64,000 bases of DNA from Sinorhizobium garamanticum. Lineage in GTDB: Bacteria > Pseudomonadota > Alphaproteobacteria > Rhizobiales > Rhizobiaceae. This document shows positions 19,063 through 26,995 of this stretch, one piece after another (positions within the stretch are counted from its first letter, which is position 1; each line of letters begins with the position of its first letter). A program made the translations under genes and the position numbers. The stretch spans positions 558,001 through 622,000 of the forward strand of contig NZ_CP120373.1 in the NCBI RefSeq assembly GCF_029892065.1, read 5' to 3'. The notes under the pieces are model-generated. The model worked only from the letters and a program-made list of their open reading frames with translations. It searched no databases and was not told the origin of the DNA.

Positions 19063-19712
19063 GCCAGAACTTTCCGGACGGTATCGGACCAGGCGGCCAT
19101 TCTGGTCACCAGTACGGCGTCACCCATTTCGACCGCGAGATCGATTTCGTTGGTTTCGATATGGCGGAAAAGCGTTGTGTGATCCGGCAAATGCCGCTTC
19201 AGCGCCTCGAAAAGGGGCAGCGGCCCCCTGACCGTGATCACGCATCCCTCGCCAGAGCCAAGTCCCTGTCTGACCATCTGCGCCAGATCTTCGATGGCGC
19301 GCTTCAGCAATGCCTCTTCCATGACCGGCGCAAGCACGCGCGCCGTCTGGTCACCGAGGCCGAGGGCGAGGCGATCGGTCATTTCCGCGATCTTGCTTGC
19401 CAGTCTGCCGGCAACCTCCTCTTCGAGGTGCCGCGTCAATGCTTCCATTTCCTCTGCGTGGCGCGCCTTGAGTTCGGCGATCTCTCTTTCATGCTCGAAG
19501 ACGAGTTCGGCGGTGGCTTCGGCGCGACCTTGGGCGAAGGCATTGCGCCGCTCGGCATCGATGTCGATCTCCGGCATGGCGGGCCTCGCACCGGGACGAT
19601 CCACGCCTGGAAAGTCGGTGTCGACGTCCGGAAAATATTTCGGCGGCATCCTCGACAATTCGATCTTCGGCGCGCTGAAATCCTTGAGGTACCGGGAAAG
19701 CTGCGCGCTCAT
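19059..19712 (-). CDS. FliH-like flagellar ATPase regulator (putative)
   Basis: Protein of 217 aa: an N-terminal disordered part (to ~55), a long charged coiled coil (~58-105, EHEREIAELKARHAEEMEAL) and a C-terminal domain (~120-217) with EEALLKRAIEDLAQMVRQGL, VITVRGPLPLFEALKRHL and an ending IDLAVEMGDAVLVTRMAAWS. This is the order seen in FliH/YscL proteins that bind FliI. No other fliH candidate was found in the window, although fliI is present at 33171-34586. Located directly upstream of motB and coupled to it. Assignment is by architecture; a generic hypothetical is the alternative. Confidence 0.6.
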   Translation of the reverse strand: MSAQLSRYLKDFSAPKIELSRMPPKYFPDVDTDFPGVDRPGARPAMPEIDIDAERRNAFAQGRAEATAELVFEHEREIAELKARHAEEMEALTRHLEEEVAGRLASKIAEMTDRLALGLGDQTARVLAPVMEEALLKRAIEDLAQMVRQGLGSGEGCVITVRGPLPLFEALKRHLPDHTTLFRHIETNEIDLAVEMGDAVLVTRMAAWSDTVRKVLA

Positions 19713-20101
19713 CGGCGCGCCTCCGATGGTCGCGCGGCAGACGTCGGCATGATCCGCCCGTCCCTCGCACGCGGCCTCACGGCCCGGAAATCCAAAGAGC
19801 CTGACACGTTTTCAATGTCTCCCTCGGGTCCCGACCGCCCGAGACAGCGACAGGACCCAACATTCTCGATGTGCAGCGGCCCTTTGCGAAAGCGGAGCTG
19901 GCAAAAACCGGTGCAAGCGGCGGCGCAAAACTCATCTTGGCCGACAGTCCGACAAGACTGCGATGGGAGGCTATTCGGTCAAACTTGCGCGAAAATGGTT
20001 GGACCGCGCCAGGGCAAGTAGCGCGGTCCAACTGTTTCCGCAAGATGCCGATGACCGGCGGCACGGCGGAACGCGACGCCGCCTGCTTTCGAGCAAGCGG
20101 A

Positions 20102-20207
20102 CTACAGCGCCGCGCGTTCAAATGAACGCGTAAAGGACGCTCTAGAACTTTGAATCTAGAGCATCTTTTCTGCTTTCAGTGATTCCGCTTGAAAGCAGGA
20201 TGCTCTA
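20102..20207. repeat. RIME-like mosaic repeat downstream of flagellin 3
   Basis: First half, CTACAGCGCCGCGCGTTC to ACGCGTAAAGGACGCT, is the reverse-complement version of palindrome 2 of the RIME1-like copies at 2719 and 4651. The second half is a different palindrome, CTAGAGCATCTTTTCTGCTT paired with AAGCAGGATGCTCTAG around a GTGATTCCG-type centre. This combination illustrates the mosaic nature of the family. Confidence 0.7.
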
Positions 20208-20214
20208 GGAGCGA

Positions 20215-20235
20215 CGACGGCAATTTGCGCCGTCG
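20215..20235 (-). terminator. Hairpin after flagellin 3
   Basis: Stem CGACGGC (20215-20221) and GCCGTCG (20229-20235), 18 nt beyond the flagellin stop in the direction of transcription. There is no strong T-run, so terminator function is tentative; the neighbouring palindrome at 20155-20207 could contribute. Confidence 0.4.
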
Positions 20236-20253
20236 CGCGAGTGACACCAGCGT

Positions 20254-21225
20254 TTACTGCTGGAAGAGGCGCAGGATGTTCTCGGAATTGGTGTTGGCGA
20301 TCGACAGGGCCTGGATGCCGAGCTGCTGCTGCGTCTGCAGAGCCTTGAGCCGCGTCGATTCCTCGTTCATGTCGGCATCGACCAAACGTCCGACGCCTTT
20401 GTCGATCACATCCATCAGGTTCGCAACGAAGCTTTCCTGCATGTCGATGCGGGTGGTGATCGCTCCGAGCGTGGAGGCGGAATCGGTGAGCTTGCTCAAC
20501 ATCTTGTCGACAACGCGGATCATATCGTCCAGCTGCGCGCTGGTCGTCGCAGTGGTCAGCTTGATCTCGGTGCTGCCGGCGACAGGCGTGGCCGGAGGCG
20601 CGACGATGAGGTGAAAAAGCCGCGCCGTGCCCGACGGCGTCGCCTGCAATTGATCGGCGTCATAGCTGTTGGTCAGCAGGCCGCGGGTCGCATTCGCCGT
20701 GTCGATCAACATCGACTGTGCCGTGTCGAAGTCGAGCGTCGTCACGGAAACGTTGCCGTTGCCGCTGCGGTTGAAGGACGCGACGATCGATTTGGTTCCG
20801 ACGGCGGCCGCGTTGGAATTGTAAAGCCAGTTCTCGCCGGAGAACGATGCGGACTGCGCGGCGGATACGAGCTGGTTCTTGAGCTCGGCGATTTCCTTGT
20901 CGATCTTCAGCTTATCAACGCCCGGCTCGCGCGCGGCAACGAGCTTCGCCTTGATCTCGCTGATAACGTCGATCGAAGCGTCCATGGCGGCATAAGCCGT
21001 ATCGACCTTGGCGGCGCCGAGGCCAAGTGCGTCCTGAACGGTGGAAAGGGCCGCATTGTCGGACCGCATGGTCGTTGCGATCGACCAGTAAGCGGCATTG
21101 TCCCCGGCGGTCTGAACGCGATAGCCGGAGGAAATCCGATTCTGCACCTCGGCCATGTTGTTGTTGATCGAGCGCAATGTCTGGAGCGCCGCCATGGCGG
21201 CGGCATTGGTCATGATACTGGTCAT
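20254..21225 (-). CDS. Flagellin, divergent paralogue (FlaC/FlaD-like)
   Basis: Filament subunit secreted by the flagellar export system. The 323 aa protein has the conserved N-terminal D0/D1 (MTSIMTNAAAMAALQTLRSI, then ISSGYRVQTAGDNAAYWSIA) and C-terminal D1/D0 (ADMNEESTRLKALQTQQQLG, then ENILRLFQQ) regions, with a variable centre (~165-235) unlike the other two flagellins (for example the Pro/Ala-rich APPATPVAGS). It is the third and most diverged gene of the array. Which S. meliloti paralogue it matches (FlaC or FlaD) cannot be settled by eye. A conserved upstream element lies at 21257-21298. Confidence 0.93.
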   Translation of the reverse strand: MTSIMTNAAAMAALQTLRSINNNMAEVQNRISSGYRVQTAGDNAAYWSIATTMRSDNAALSTVQDALGLGAAKVDTAYAAMDASIDVISEIKAKLVAAREPGVDKLKIDKEIAELKNQLVSAAQSASFSGENWLYNSNAAAVGTKSIVASFNRSGNGNVSVTTLDFDTAQSMLIDTANATRGLLTNSYDADQLQATPSGTARLFHLIVAPPATPVAGSTEIKLTTATTSAQLDDMIRVVDKMLSKLTDSASTLGAITTRIDMQESFVANLMDVIDKGVGRLVDADMNEESTRLKALQTQQQLGIQALSIANTNSENILRLFQQ

Positions 21226-21256
21226 AGATCGTTTGCCCTGAATGATTTTTTCAGAA

Positions 21257-21298
21257 ACATTCCGGAGTGCACCGGCAGCGACGGGACCAGCGTCATGC
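21257..21298 (-). promoter_or_regulatory. Conserved flagellin upstream element, copy 3
   Basis: Reading toward the gene: GCATGACGCTGGTCCCG, a CCGGT about 22 bases in, then CCGGAATGT ending 32 nt before the start codon. The same two-part pattern precedes the other two flagellin genes (22513-22552 and 23750-23797). Likely a promoter/activator site, a 5'-UTR control element, or both; function is inference. Confidence 0.55.
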
Positions 21299-21467
21299 GA
21301 ACCGTCTCTGATTTGCCCTGAGAGACGGCCCTTCGCTCTTAACGAAGATGTAACGATTTGATGGTTAACAAATCGTTAATGGGATTTACGCGCGAGTAAT
21401 AAAAGTGAACGAAAATAAACAAAGATGGACAAGACCTTAACCAAACGCTTGGCAGGCAAGAAAGCGG

Positions 21468-21500
21468 AAAGCCGCGCTGCCCATCGAGCAGCGCGGCTTT
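21468..21500 (-). terminator. Rho-independent terminator after flagellin 2
   Basis: Perfect 13 bp stem AAAGCCGCGCTGC / GCAGCGCGGCTTT around a 7 nt loop, 31 nt beyond the flagellin stop. The minus-strand reading continues CGCTTTCTTG, a weak T-rich tail. Confidence 0.75.
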
Positions 21501-21530
21501 CTTGTCGGATTAAGCTGTAGCCGGCTCCGA

Positions 21531-22472
21531 TTAACGGAACAGCGACAGGATGTTCTGTGAGTTGGTGTTGGCGATCGACAGCGACTGAATGCCGAGCTGC
21601 TGCTGCGTCTGCAGAGCCTTGAGGCGAGTCGATTCCTCGTTCATGTCGGCATCGACGAGCTTGCCGACACCCTTCTCGATCGAGTCCATCAGATCGGCGA
21701 CGAAGTCCGTCTGCATCGTGACGCGGCTGTTGAGAGCGCCGAGGTCCGAAGCGGCATCGGTCATGGTCAGCAGGGCAGCGTCAACACCGGAGAGGGCTTC
21801 AGAGAGGTCGCCGACGGTCATGCTGCTGATGTCCATCTCGAGAAGCGAGTACGTCATCGTGATAGTCGAGCCGGTTGCATCCTCGTATTCCATGAAGTTG
21901 GAAAGGACGCCGTCACCGTTGGTGACGTAGTCGCCAGACGCATCGACTTCGATCAGCGAGCTCTTCGTCGTGTCGAATTGAAGCGTCGTCAGGCTGACGT
22001 TACCGTTGGCGTCGCGGTTGAACGAACCGACAATCGACTTCGTGCCGGCCGTGTTGTTCGGATCATTGTAGACCCAGTTTTCGCCCGAGAACGAAGCAGA
22101 CTTCGCGATGCTGACGAGCTGAGCCTGGAGCTCCTTGATTTCCTTCTGGATCTTGCTCTTGTCGACGCCCGGTTCGCTGGCGGCAACGAGCTTCGCCTTG
22201 ATTTCGTCAACGACGTCGATCGACGATTCCATTGCCGTGTAGGCGACGTCGGTCTTGGCGGCGCCGAGGCCGAGCGCGTCCTGAACGGTCGAGAGCGCCT
22301 TGTTGTCCGAACGCATCGTGGTCGCGATCGACCAATAGGCGGCGTTGTCCTGTGCGGCACCCACGCGATAACCGGAAGAAACGCGATCCTGCGTCGTTTC
22401 CATCGACGCGTCGATCGAGCGCAGGGTTGCAAGCGCCGTCATTGCGGCGGTGTTCGTCATGATGCTTGTCAT
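21531..22472 (-). CDS. flaB: Flagellin FlaB-like (near-duplicate of flagellin 1)
   Basis: Major filament subunit, 313 aa, with D0/D1 ends MTSIMTNTAAMTALATLRSI and LGIQSLSIANTNSQNILSLF. By my count it differs from the neighbouring 313 aa flagellin at 18 positions, ten of them in the first 44 residues. It is short because the D2/D3 region is reduced to a small central part (~130-215, containing DATGSTITMTYSLLEMDISS). Starts with its own upstream element (22513-22552) and ends at a strong terminator, so it is probably monocistronic. The flaA/flaB naming follows gene order only. Confidence 0.93.
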   Translation of the reverse strand: MTSIMTNTAAMTALATLRSIDASMETTQDRVSSGYRVGAAQDNAAYWSIATTMRSDNKALSTVQDALGLGAAKTDVAYTAMESSIDVVDEIKAKLVAASEPGVDKSKIQKEIKELQAQLVSIAKSASFSGENWVYNDPNNTAGTKSIVGSFNRDANGNVSLTTLQFDTTKSSLIEVDASGDYVTNGDGVLSNFMEYEDATGSTITMTYSLLEMDISSMTVGDLSEALSGVDAALLTMTDAASDLGALNSRVTMQTDFVADLMDSIEKGVGKLVDADMNEESTRLKALQTQQQLGIQSLSIANTNSQNILSLFR

Positions 22473-22512
22473 TGGCTGAGTGCCCCTTGGTGACTGTTGA
22501 AAATTGAAAGGG

Positions 22513-22552
22513 ACATTCCGGGATTACCGGGAAACGGCGGTCAGCTTCATGC
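22513..22552 (-). promoter_or_regulatory. Conserved flagellin upstream element, copy 2
   Basis: Reading toward the gene: GCATGAAGCTGACCGCCG, a CCGGT about 22 bases in, then CCGGAATGT ending 41 nt before the start codon. Matches copies 1 and 3 in order and near-spacing. Confidence 0.55.
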
Positions 22553-22689
22553 CTGCTAACGCGTTAATCTTGTTGGTTAACCCGCTGTTTCGATGGCCAC
22601 AGCAAACACCAACATAGTTAACGAAGCCTGAAGCCGGCGCGGCTTGCGGAGAATTTTTCGATCAGGACGTCGAACCCACAAAAATTGAA

Positions 22690-22717
22690 AAGCCGCGTCC
22701 CTTGCGAAACGCGGCTT
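22690..22717 (-). terminator. Terminator-like hairpin after flagellin 1 (distal)
   Basis: Stem AAGCCGCGT / ACGCGGCTT with a 10 nt loop; on the minus strand it is followed by TTTCAATTTTTGT, a good T-rich tail. It lies 53 nt beyond the flagellin 1 stop. Confidence 0.7.
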
Positions 22718-22731
22718 CGATCGATTTGCGG

Positions 22732-22759
22732 CCAAGCGCGGGAAGTCTCCCGCGCTTGG
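22732..22759 (-). terminator. Perfect hairpin immediately after flagellin 1
   Basis: Perfect 12 bp stem CCAAGCGCGGGA / TCCCGCGCTTGG around a 4 nt loop, 11 nt beyond the flagellin 1 stop. There is no T-run directly after it, so it may stabilise the mRNA 3' end while the distal hairpin terminates. Confidence 0.6.
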
Positions 22760-22769
22760 GAAATTTCGC

Positions 22770-23711
22770 TTAGCGGAACAGCGAGAGAATGTTCTGCGAA
22801 TTGCTGTTGGCGATCGACAGCGACTGAATGCCGAGCTGCTGCTGCGTCTGCAGAGCCTTGAGGCGAGTCGATTCCTCGTTCATGTCGGCATCGACGAGCT
22901 TGCCGACACCCTTCTCGATCGAGTCCATCAGGTCGGCGACGAAGTCCTTCTGCATGTCGACGCGGCTGTTGAGAGCGCCGAGGTCCGAAGCGGCATCGGT
23001 CATGGTCTGCAGGGCAGCGTCAACACCGGAGAGAGCTTCGGAGAGATCACCCGCGGTCATGCTGCTGATGTCCATCTCGAGAAGCGAGTACGTCATCGTG
23101 ACAGTCGAGCCGGTTGCATCCTCGTATTCCATGAAGTTGGAAAGGACGCCGTCACCGTTGGTGACATAATCGCCAGACGCATCGACTTCGATCAGCGAGC
23201 TCTTCGTCGTGTCGAATTGAAGCGTCGTCAGGCTGACGTTGCCGTCGGCGTCGCGGTTGAACGAACCGACAATCGACTTCGTGCCGGCCGTGTTGTTCGG
23301 ATCATTGTAGACCCAGTTTTCGCCCGAGAACGAAGCAGACTTCGCGATGCTGACGAGCTGATTCTGAAGTTCCTTGATTTCCTTCTGGATCTTGCTCTTG
23401 TCGACGCCCGGCTCGCTGGCTGCAACGAGCTTCGCCTTGATTTCGTCGACGACGTCGATCGAGGATTCCATTGCAGTGTAGGCGACGTCTGTCTTTGCGG
23501 CGCCGAGGCCGAGCGCATCCTGAACGGTCGAGAGCGCCTTGTTGTCCGAACGCATCGTGGTCGCGATCGACCAGTAAGCCGAGTTATCAGCGGCCGAACC
23601 AACGCGGTAGCCAGAGGAAATCCGGTCCTGGGTCGTCTCCATCGAGGAGTTGATCGAACGCAGGGTCGCGATTGCGGCCATTGCCGAAGAGTTCGTCATG
23701 ATGCTGGTCAT
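22770..23711 (-). CDS. flaA: Flagellin FlaA-like
   Basis: Probable principal filament subunit, 313 aa, first gene of the three-flagellin array. D0/D1 N-terminus MTSIMTNSSAMAAIATLRSI and DRISSGYRVGSAADNSAYWS; C-terminus ADMNEESTRLKALQTQQQLG and QNILSLFR. Central part ~130-215. Nearly identical to the second flagellin from about residue 45 onward, which suggests recent duplication or gene conversion. Own upstream element (23750-23797) and two 3' hairpins indicate a single-gene transcript. Divergent from the GT41-type glycosyltransferase gene. Confidence 0.94.
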   Translation of the reverse strand: MTSIMTNSSAMAAIATLRSINSSMETTQDRISSGYRVGSAADNSAYWSIATTMRSDNKALSTVQDALGLGAAKTDVAYTAMESSIDVVDEIKAKLVAASEPGVDKSKIQKEIKELQNQLVSIAKSASFSGENWVYNDPNNTAGTKSIVGSFNRDADGNVSLTTLQFDTTKSSLIEVDASGDYVTNGDGVLSNFMEYEDATGSTVTMTYSLLEMDISSMTAGDLSEALSGVDAALQTMTDAASDLGALNSRVDMQKDFVADLMDSIEKGVGKLVDADMNEESTRLKALQTQQQLGIQSLSIANSNSQNILSLFR

Positions 23712-23749
23712 ATGAGTTGTCCCTTTTTTTTACTCAATACGATTGGGGG

Positions 23750-23797
23750 ACATACCGGACTGCGTACACTACCGGTGATGACGGACCGGCTTCATGC
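23750..23797 (-). promoter_or_regulatory. Conserved flagellin upstream element, copy 1
   Basis: Reading toward the gene: GCATGAAGCCGGTCCGTC, a CCGGT about 22 bases in, then CCGGTATGT ending 39 nt before the start codon. Same pattern as copies 2 and 3 but with 6-8 extra bases between the parts. Confidence 0.55.
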
Positions 23798-24127
23798 CAC
23801 TCGGTTCCAACAAACATCCTTTGGAAGAAACCAAACCCGTCATGTGAAGCCGAATATCGACGGCAATACTTGCAAATTCATTAAATGCGGGAGCCGCCGT
23901 CGGGAGGTATGTTTCATGATTAATGAACCCTAAATGTCTGACGGCACGTGTTTTTCTGCTCCGTCGTTGGGCTTCCAAGGCATCCTGGAGGACGCCGCGA
24001 AGCCGGGGCGCGACTCACGCCTGAGGCAAGGTCCCGGCACGATAATGCTCGACGATGCATGTCGACCTAACGAGGACTTCGCCCGACAAGGGCCGTGGTC
24101 CTCCCGCATATCCGACGGAGCCCCCAT

Positions 24128-26038
24128 TTGAACGCGCACGCCATCTTTACGACCGCCTCTCGGCAATACCAGAAAGGCCAATACACGGAGGCACTCGATC
24201 AACTCAATCAGTTGATGAACATCAGCAGAGACGCCAAAACCTACGCGCTCTTGGCAAAGGTGCTCTTGAAGCTCGGTTTCAAGACCGACGCGGCGCGCGC
24301 CTATCACCTTGCAGGACAGGAGGAAGGCTCGCGTTCAGAGCATTATCTAACCGAGGCGATGAAGCTGCATTTCGCCTCCGGCAACGAAGACGAGGCGTTG
24401 AGCATCGGACTTCCGCTGTTGGAGAAGGCAAAAAGCGATCCCGATATCGCCTTCATCATCGCGTCGATTTTCTTAAAGCGCGACCAGAAAGAAATCCTCG
24501 GCCTGTTCAAGGCACCGCTGTCGACCAGCTCCAACGCACAGCACCAGATACTCGCTTTCAAGCTTTTGACCGCCGAAGTCGACGATCAACAGGACCGGGA
24601 TGCGGTCGCAAATCTCTTCCGGAAGAACCCGAAGAACGCAGTTTTGCGCTCTGCCCACCTCGTCTTCGCCCGGGAGGCGAATGATTACGCGGAAATCGAG
24701 AGATATCATCCGGAGGTTCAGAAAGCGCTGGATGCCGGCCTTTATCAAATCCTGATCGCGGAATCCCCCTACTATCACGTCACCTGGTGCGGCGATGAAA
24801 AGCTCAACAAATTAGCAGGCGCGCGGAGTCAGTCGTTTGCCTCCACGACTACAGAGGCGCGGCGAAACATGCCGCATCAATGGGCGGAGAAAATCCGTAT
24901 CGGCTATCTGTCGTCGGATTTCTGGGATCAACACGCCACAATGAAACTCCTTCAATCGGTGCTGGAACTGCACGATCCGGAGAAATTCGAAGTTACACTG
25001 TTCTGCCATACAAGGGATAGCAACCTGGCGCGCGACAGAGGCAATCGCGGTAGATGGGGTCGCATCGTCCGCATCAATGAGACGTCCGACGAACAGGCCG
25101 CCGCAGTCATTCGTGCGGCGAACGTCGATGTCCTCGTGGATCTTAAGGGGCACACGATGGACAACCGCGTGAAGATCTTGAACCACCAGGCCGCTCCCGT
25201 TCAGGCATCATGGCTCGGTTTTCCGGGAACCACCGCGAACGTCGACGTCGACTATGTCATCGGCGATCCGTATGTCCTGCCGGATGGAAGCCAGGAACAC
25301 TATTATGAAAAGTTCTGCCGCCTGCCGGAAACCTACCAGCCGAACGATCCCTACCATCGCCCGCGGCCATACGGTATTGCGCGCAAAGACCTCGGTCTCC
25401 CGGATGACGCCTTTATCTACGCGTCCTTCAACGCAAACCGGAAGATCTCGCTACAGACCATCGGTCTTTGGATCGAGATCCTTCGCCGCACACCTGAAAG
25501 CGTCATGTGGATCATGTGCAAGCCGGACGCCAAGGCCAACATCTTGCGCAAGTTCCAGAGCGGCGGAATTGCTTCGAAGCGGATCATCTTCTGTGACAAG
25601 GCAGCGTATTCCGAGCACATAAACCGGCTGCCAGCCGCGGACCTCGGCCTCGACACCTACCCGTACAATGGTCACACGACCACATCAGAGCAGCTTTGGG
25701 CGGGACTGCCGGTGCTGACCTTCAAGGGCACCAACTTCGCGTCCCGCGTGAGCGAAAGCCTGCTGCGCGCAATCGGCGTGCCCGATCTCGTAGCGGAGGA
25801 TTGGGAGCGTTACGTCGCCGAGGCTGTCGCGCTCTATGAGAACCGCGAAAAGCTTGCCGAGTGCCGGAAGGCCTTGGAAGCAAACCGCTTTACCATGCCG
25901 CTGTTCGACGCAGAACGGTTTTGCCGGCATCTGGAGCGCGCCTATGAAATGATGATCGATCGGGCGAAACAGAAACTGCCGCCCGATCACATCGACGTTC
26001 CTGCGCTTCCGCGGCGCGCGGGCTCCTTCCATCAATAG
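24128..26038 (+). CDS. TPR-containing O-GlcNAc-transferase-like (GT41/SPINDLY) protein, candidate flagellin glycosyltransferase
   Basis: Protein of 636 aa. Residues ~1-200 are helical repeats of TPR type (SRQYQKGQYTEALDQLNQLM, TYALLAKVLLKLGFKTDAAR). The rest matches the GT41 catalytic region: KIRIGYLSSDFWDQH (~255), VDLKGHTMDNR (~338), APVQASWLGFPGT (~357), VDYVIGDPYVLPDG (~375), EKFCRLPETYQPND, FNANRKISLQTIGLWIEILR (~438), and the UDP-sugar block LDTYPYNGHTTTSEQLWAGL (~512) followed by TFKGTNFASRVSESLL. GT41 enzymes add GlcNAc-type or fucose residues to Ser/Thr of proteins. It sits divergent from three flagellin genes, so flagellin is the obvious candidate substrate (inference). Start: TTG at 24128 has GGAG six bases upstream; GTG at 24095 is the alternative. 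A terminator follows. Confidence 0.88.
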   Translation: MNAHAIFTTASRQYQKGQYTEALDQLNQLMNISRDAKTYALLAKVLLKLGFKTDAARAYHLAGQEEGSRSEHYLTEAMKLHFASGNEDEALSIGLPLLEKAKSDPDIAFIIASIFLKRDQKEILGLFKAPLSTSSNAQHQILAFKLLTAEVDDQQDRDAVANLFRKNPKNAVLRSAHLVFAREANDYAEIERYHPEVQKALDAGLYQILIAESPYYHVTWCGDEKLNKLAGARSQSFASTTTEARRNMPHQWAEKIRIGYLSSDFWDQHATMKLLQSVLELHDPEKFEVTLFCHTRDSNLARDRGNRGRWGRIVRINETSDEQAAAVIRAANVDVLVDLKGHTMDNRVKILNHQAAPVQASWLGFPGTTANVDVDYVIGDPYVLPDGSQEHYYEKFCRLPETYQPNDPYHRPRPYGIARKDLGLPDDAFIYASFNANRKISLQTIGLWIEILRRTPESVMWIMCKPDAKANILRKFQSGGIASKRIIFCDKAAYSEHINRLPAADLGLDTYPYNGHTTTSEQLWAGLPVLTFKGTNFASRVSESLLRAIGVPDLVAEDWERYVAEAVALYENREKLAECRKALEANRFTMPLFDAERFCRHLERAYEMMIDRAKQKLPPDHIDVPALPRRAGSFHQ

Positions 26039-26054
26039 GGTAGAAGCGCGTTTC

Positions 26055-26089
26055 AAAGAGAGGCAGCACGCGCTGTCTCTCTTTTCCCT
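26055..26089 (+). terminator. Rho-independent terminator after the GT41 gene
   Basis: Stem AAAGAGAGGCAGC / GCTGTCTCTCTTT (one G-T pair) around ACGC, followed by TCCCTTT, 17 nt after the stop. It separates the gene from the convergent fliP. Confidence 0.8.
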
Positions 26090-26208
26090 TTGCGGGCCAG
26101 AGCAAACTGCAGAACGCGGCTACGGGATACTCCGGCGGAGTAGCACAACGGCGCATACGTGTCTCTGTAGCGCGTTGGGCTGTCGGTGCCGGCGTCCAAA
26201 GAGACCGA

Positions 26209-26946
26209 TCAGGTAAAGGACCGCACCAGACTGCCGACGAGAAGGTTCCAGCCGTCGATCAGCACGAAGAAGAGGATCTTGAACGGCAGCGAGATCGCCG
26301 TAGGCGGCAGCATCATCATGCCCATCGCCATGGTGATGGTCGCGACGATCAGGTCGATCACCAGGAACGGCAGCATGATCAGGAAGCCGATTTCGAAGCC
26401 GCGGCGGATCTCCGAGATCATGAATGCCGGCACGACGGCGCGCAGATCGACCTTTTCGTCGACGACGACCGTCTGTCCCTTCTCCTTGGCGATATCGATG
26501 AAGAGCTGCAGGTCCCTGTCGCGCGTGTTGGCAAGCATGAACTCGCGAAAAGGCTCCGCCACACGCTGCATCGCCTCGGTTTCCGAGATCTCGTTGTCGA
26601 GCAGCGGATCGATGCCGTCGCGCCAGGCCCGGTCGAAGGTTGGCGCCATGACGTAGAAGGTCATGAACAGCGCCAGCGACACCATGATCATGTTGGACGG
26701 GGTCGTTGCCAGTCCCATGCCCGACCGCAGGATTGCGAAGGCAATGACGAAGCGCGGGAAGCTCGTCACCATGATCAGAATGCCCGGTGCCACCGACAGA
26801 ACGGTGATGAGGCCGAAGGTGCGGATGATCCACGATGCGACGGAACCGTCGACCGGCGTGTTCAGAATGTCGGCGGGAAAGCTTTGCGCCCCGGCAATTC
26901 CCGACATCGCCATCATGGCGATTATGAAGGCAGCAATCCGGAGCAT
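26209..26946 (-). CDS. fliP: Flagellar export gate protein FliP
   Basis: Core export-gate subunit. The 245 aa protein has a cleavable signal peptide (LRIAAFIIAMMAMSGIAGAQ), four transmembrane helices and the FliP signatures: SFPRFVIAFAILRSGMGLAT with PSNMIMVSLALFMTFYVMAP, and the C-terminal PFLVIDLIVATITMAMGMMM. Length matches the family. Last gene of the long minus-strand flgF-to-fliP run. No fliO was seen next to it. Confidence 0.97.
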   Translation of the reverse strand: MLRIAAFIIAMMAMSGIAGAQSFPADILNTPVDGSVASWIIRTFGLITVLSVAPGILIMVTSFPRFVIAFAILRSGMGLATTPSNMIMVSLALFMTFYVMAPTFDRAWRDGIDPLLDNEISETEAMQRVAEPFREFMLANTRDRDLQLFIDIAKEKGQTVVVDEKVDLRAVVPAFMISEIRRGFEIGFLIMLPFLVIDLIVATITMAMGMMMLPPTAISLPFKILFFVLIDGWNLLVGSLVRSFT

Positions 26947-26995
26947 TGAGGGGCCTGAACAGAATGAATGAATTACTAGTCCTGACCCTGCCGAA

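Larger units (their letters stand above)
19713..20253. other. 541 bp intergenic region between the FliH-like gene and flagellin 3
   Basis: Both flanking genes are on the minus strand. The right-hand third contains a RIME-type mosaic (20102-20207) and a terminator-like hairpin (20215-20235). The remaining ~390 bp next to the FliH-like start should hold the promoter of the FliH-like/mot/fliK operon. Short open frames here have no recognisable protein features. Confidence 0.5.

Noticed and set aside
17746..19182. 478-codon plus-strand open frame opposite motB
   Set aside because: Shadow of motB, whose transmembrane segment and OmpA domain are clear.
19777..20121. 114-codon open frame in the gap beside flagellin 3
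   Set aside because: No hydrophobic core or motif, runs into a RIME-type repeat, and has no ribosome site.
20102..20207. CRISPR-like array suspected from repeated palindromes
   Set aside because: There are no equally spaced identical repeats or unique spacers; it is one mosaic element.
20254..23711. Assembly error suspected from near-identical flagellin genes
   Set aside because: Flanks, terminators and the 5' elements differ between copies, and tandem flagellin paralogues are normal in rhizobia.
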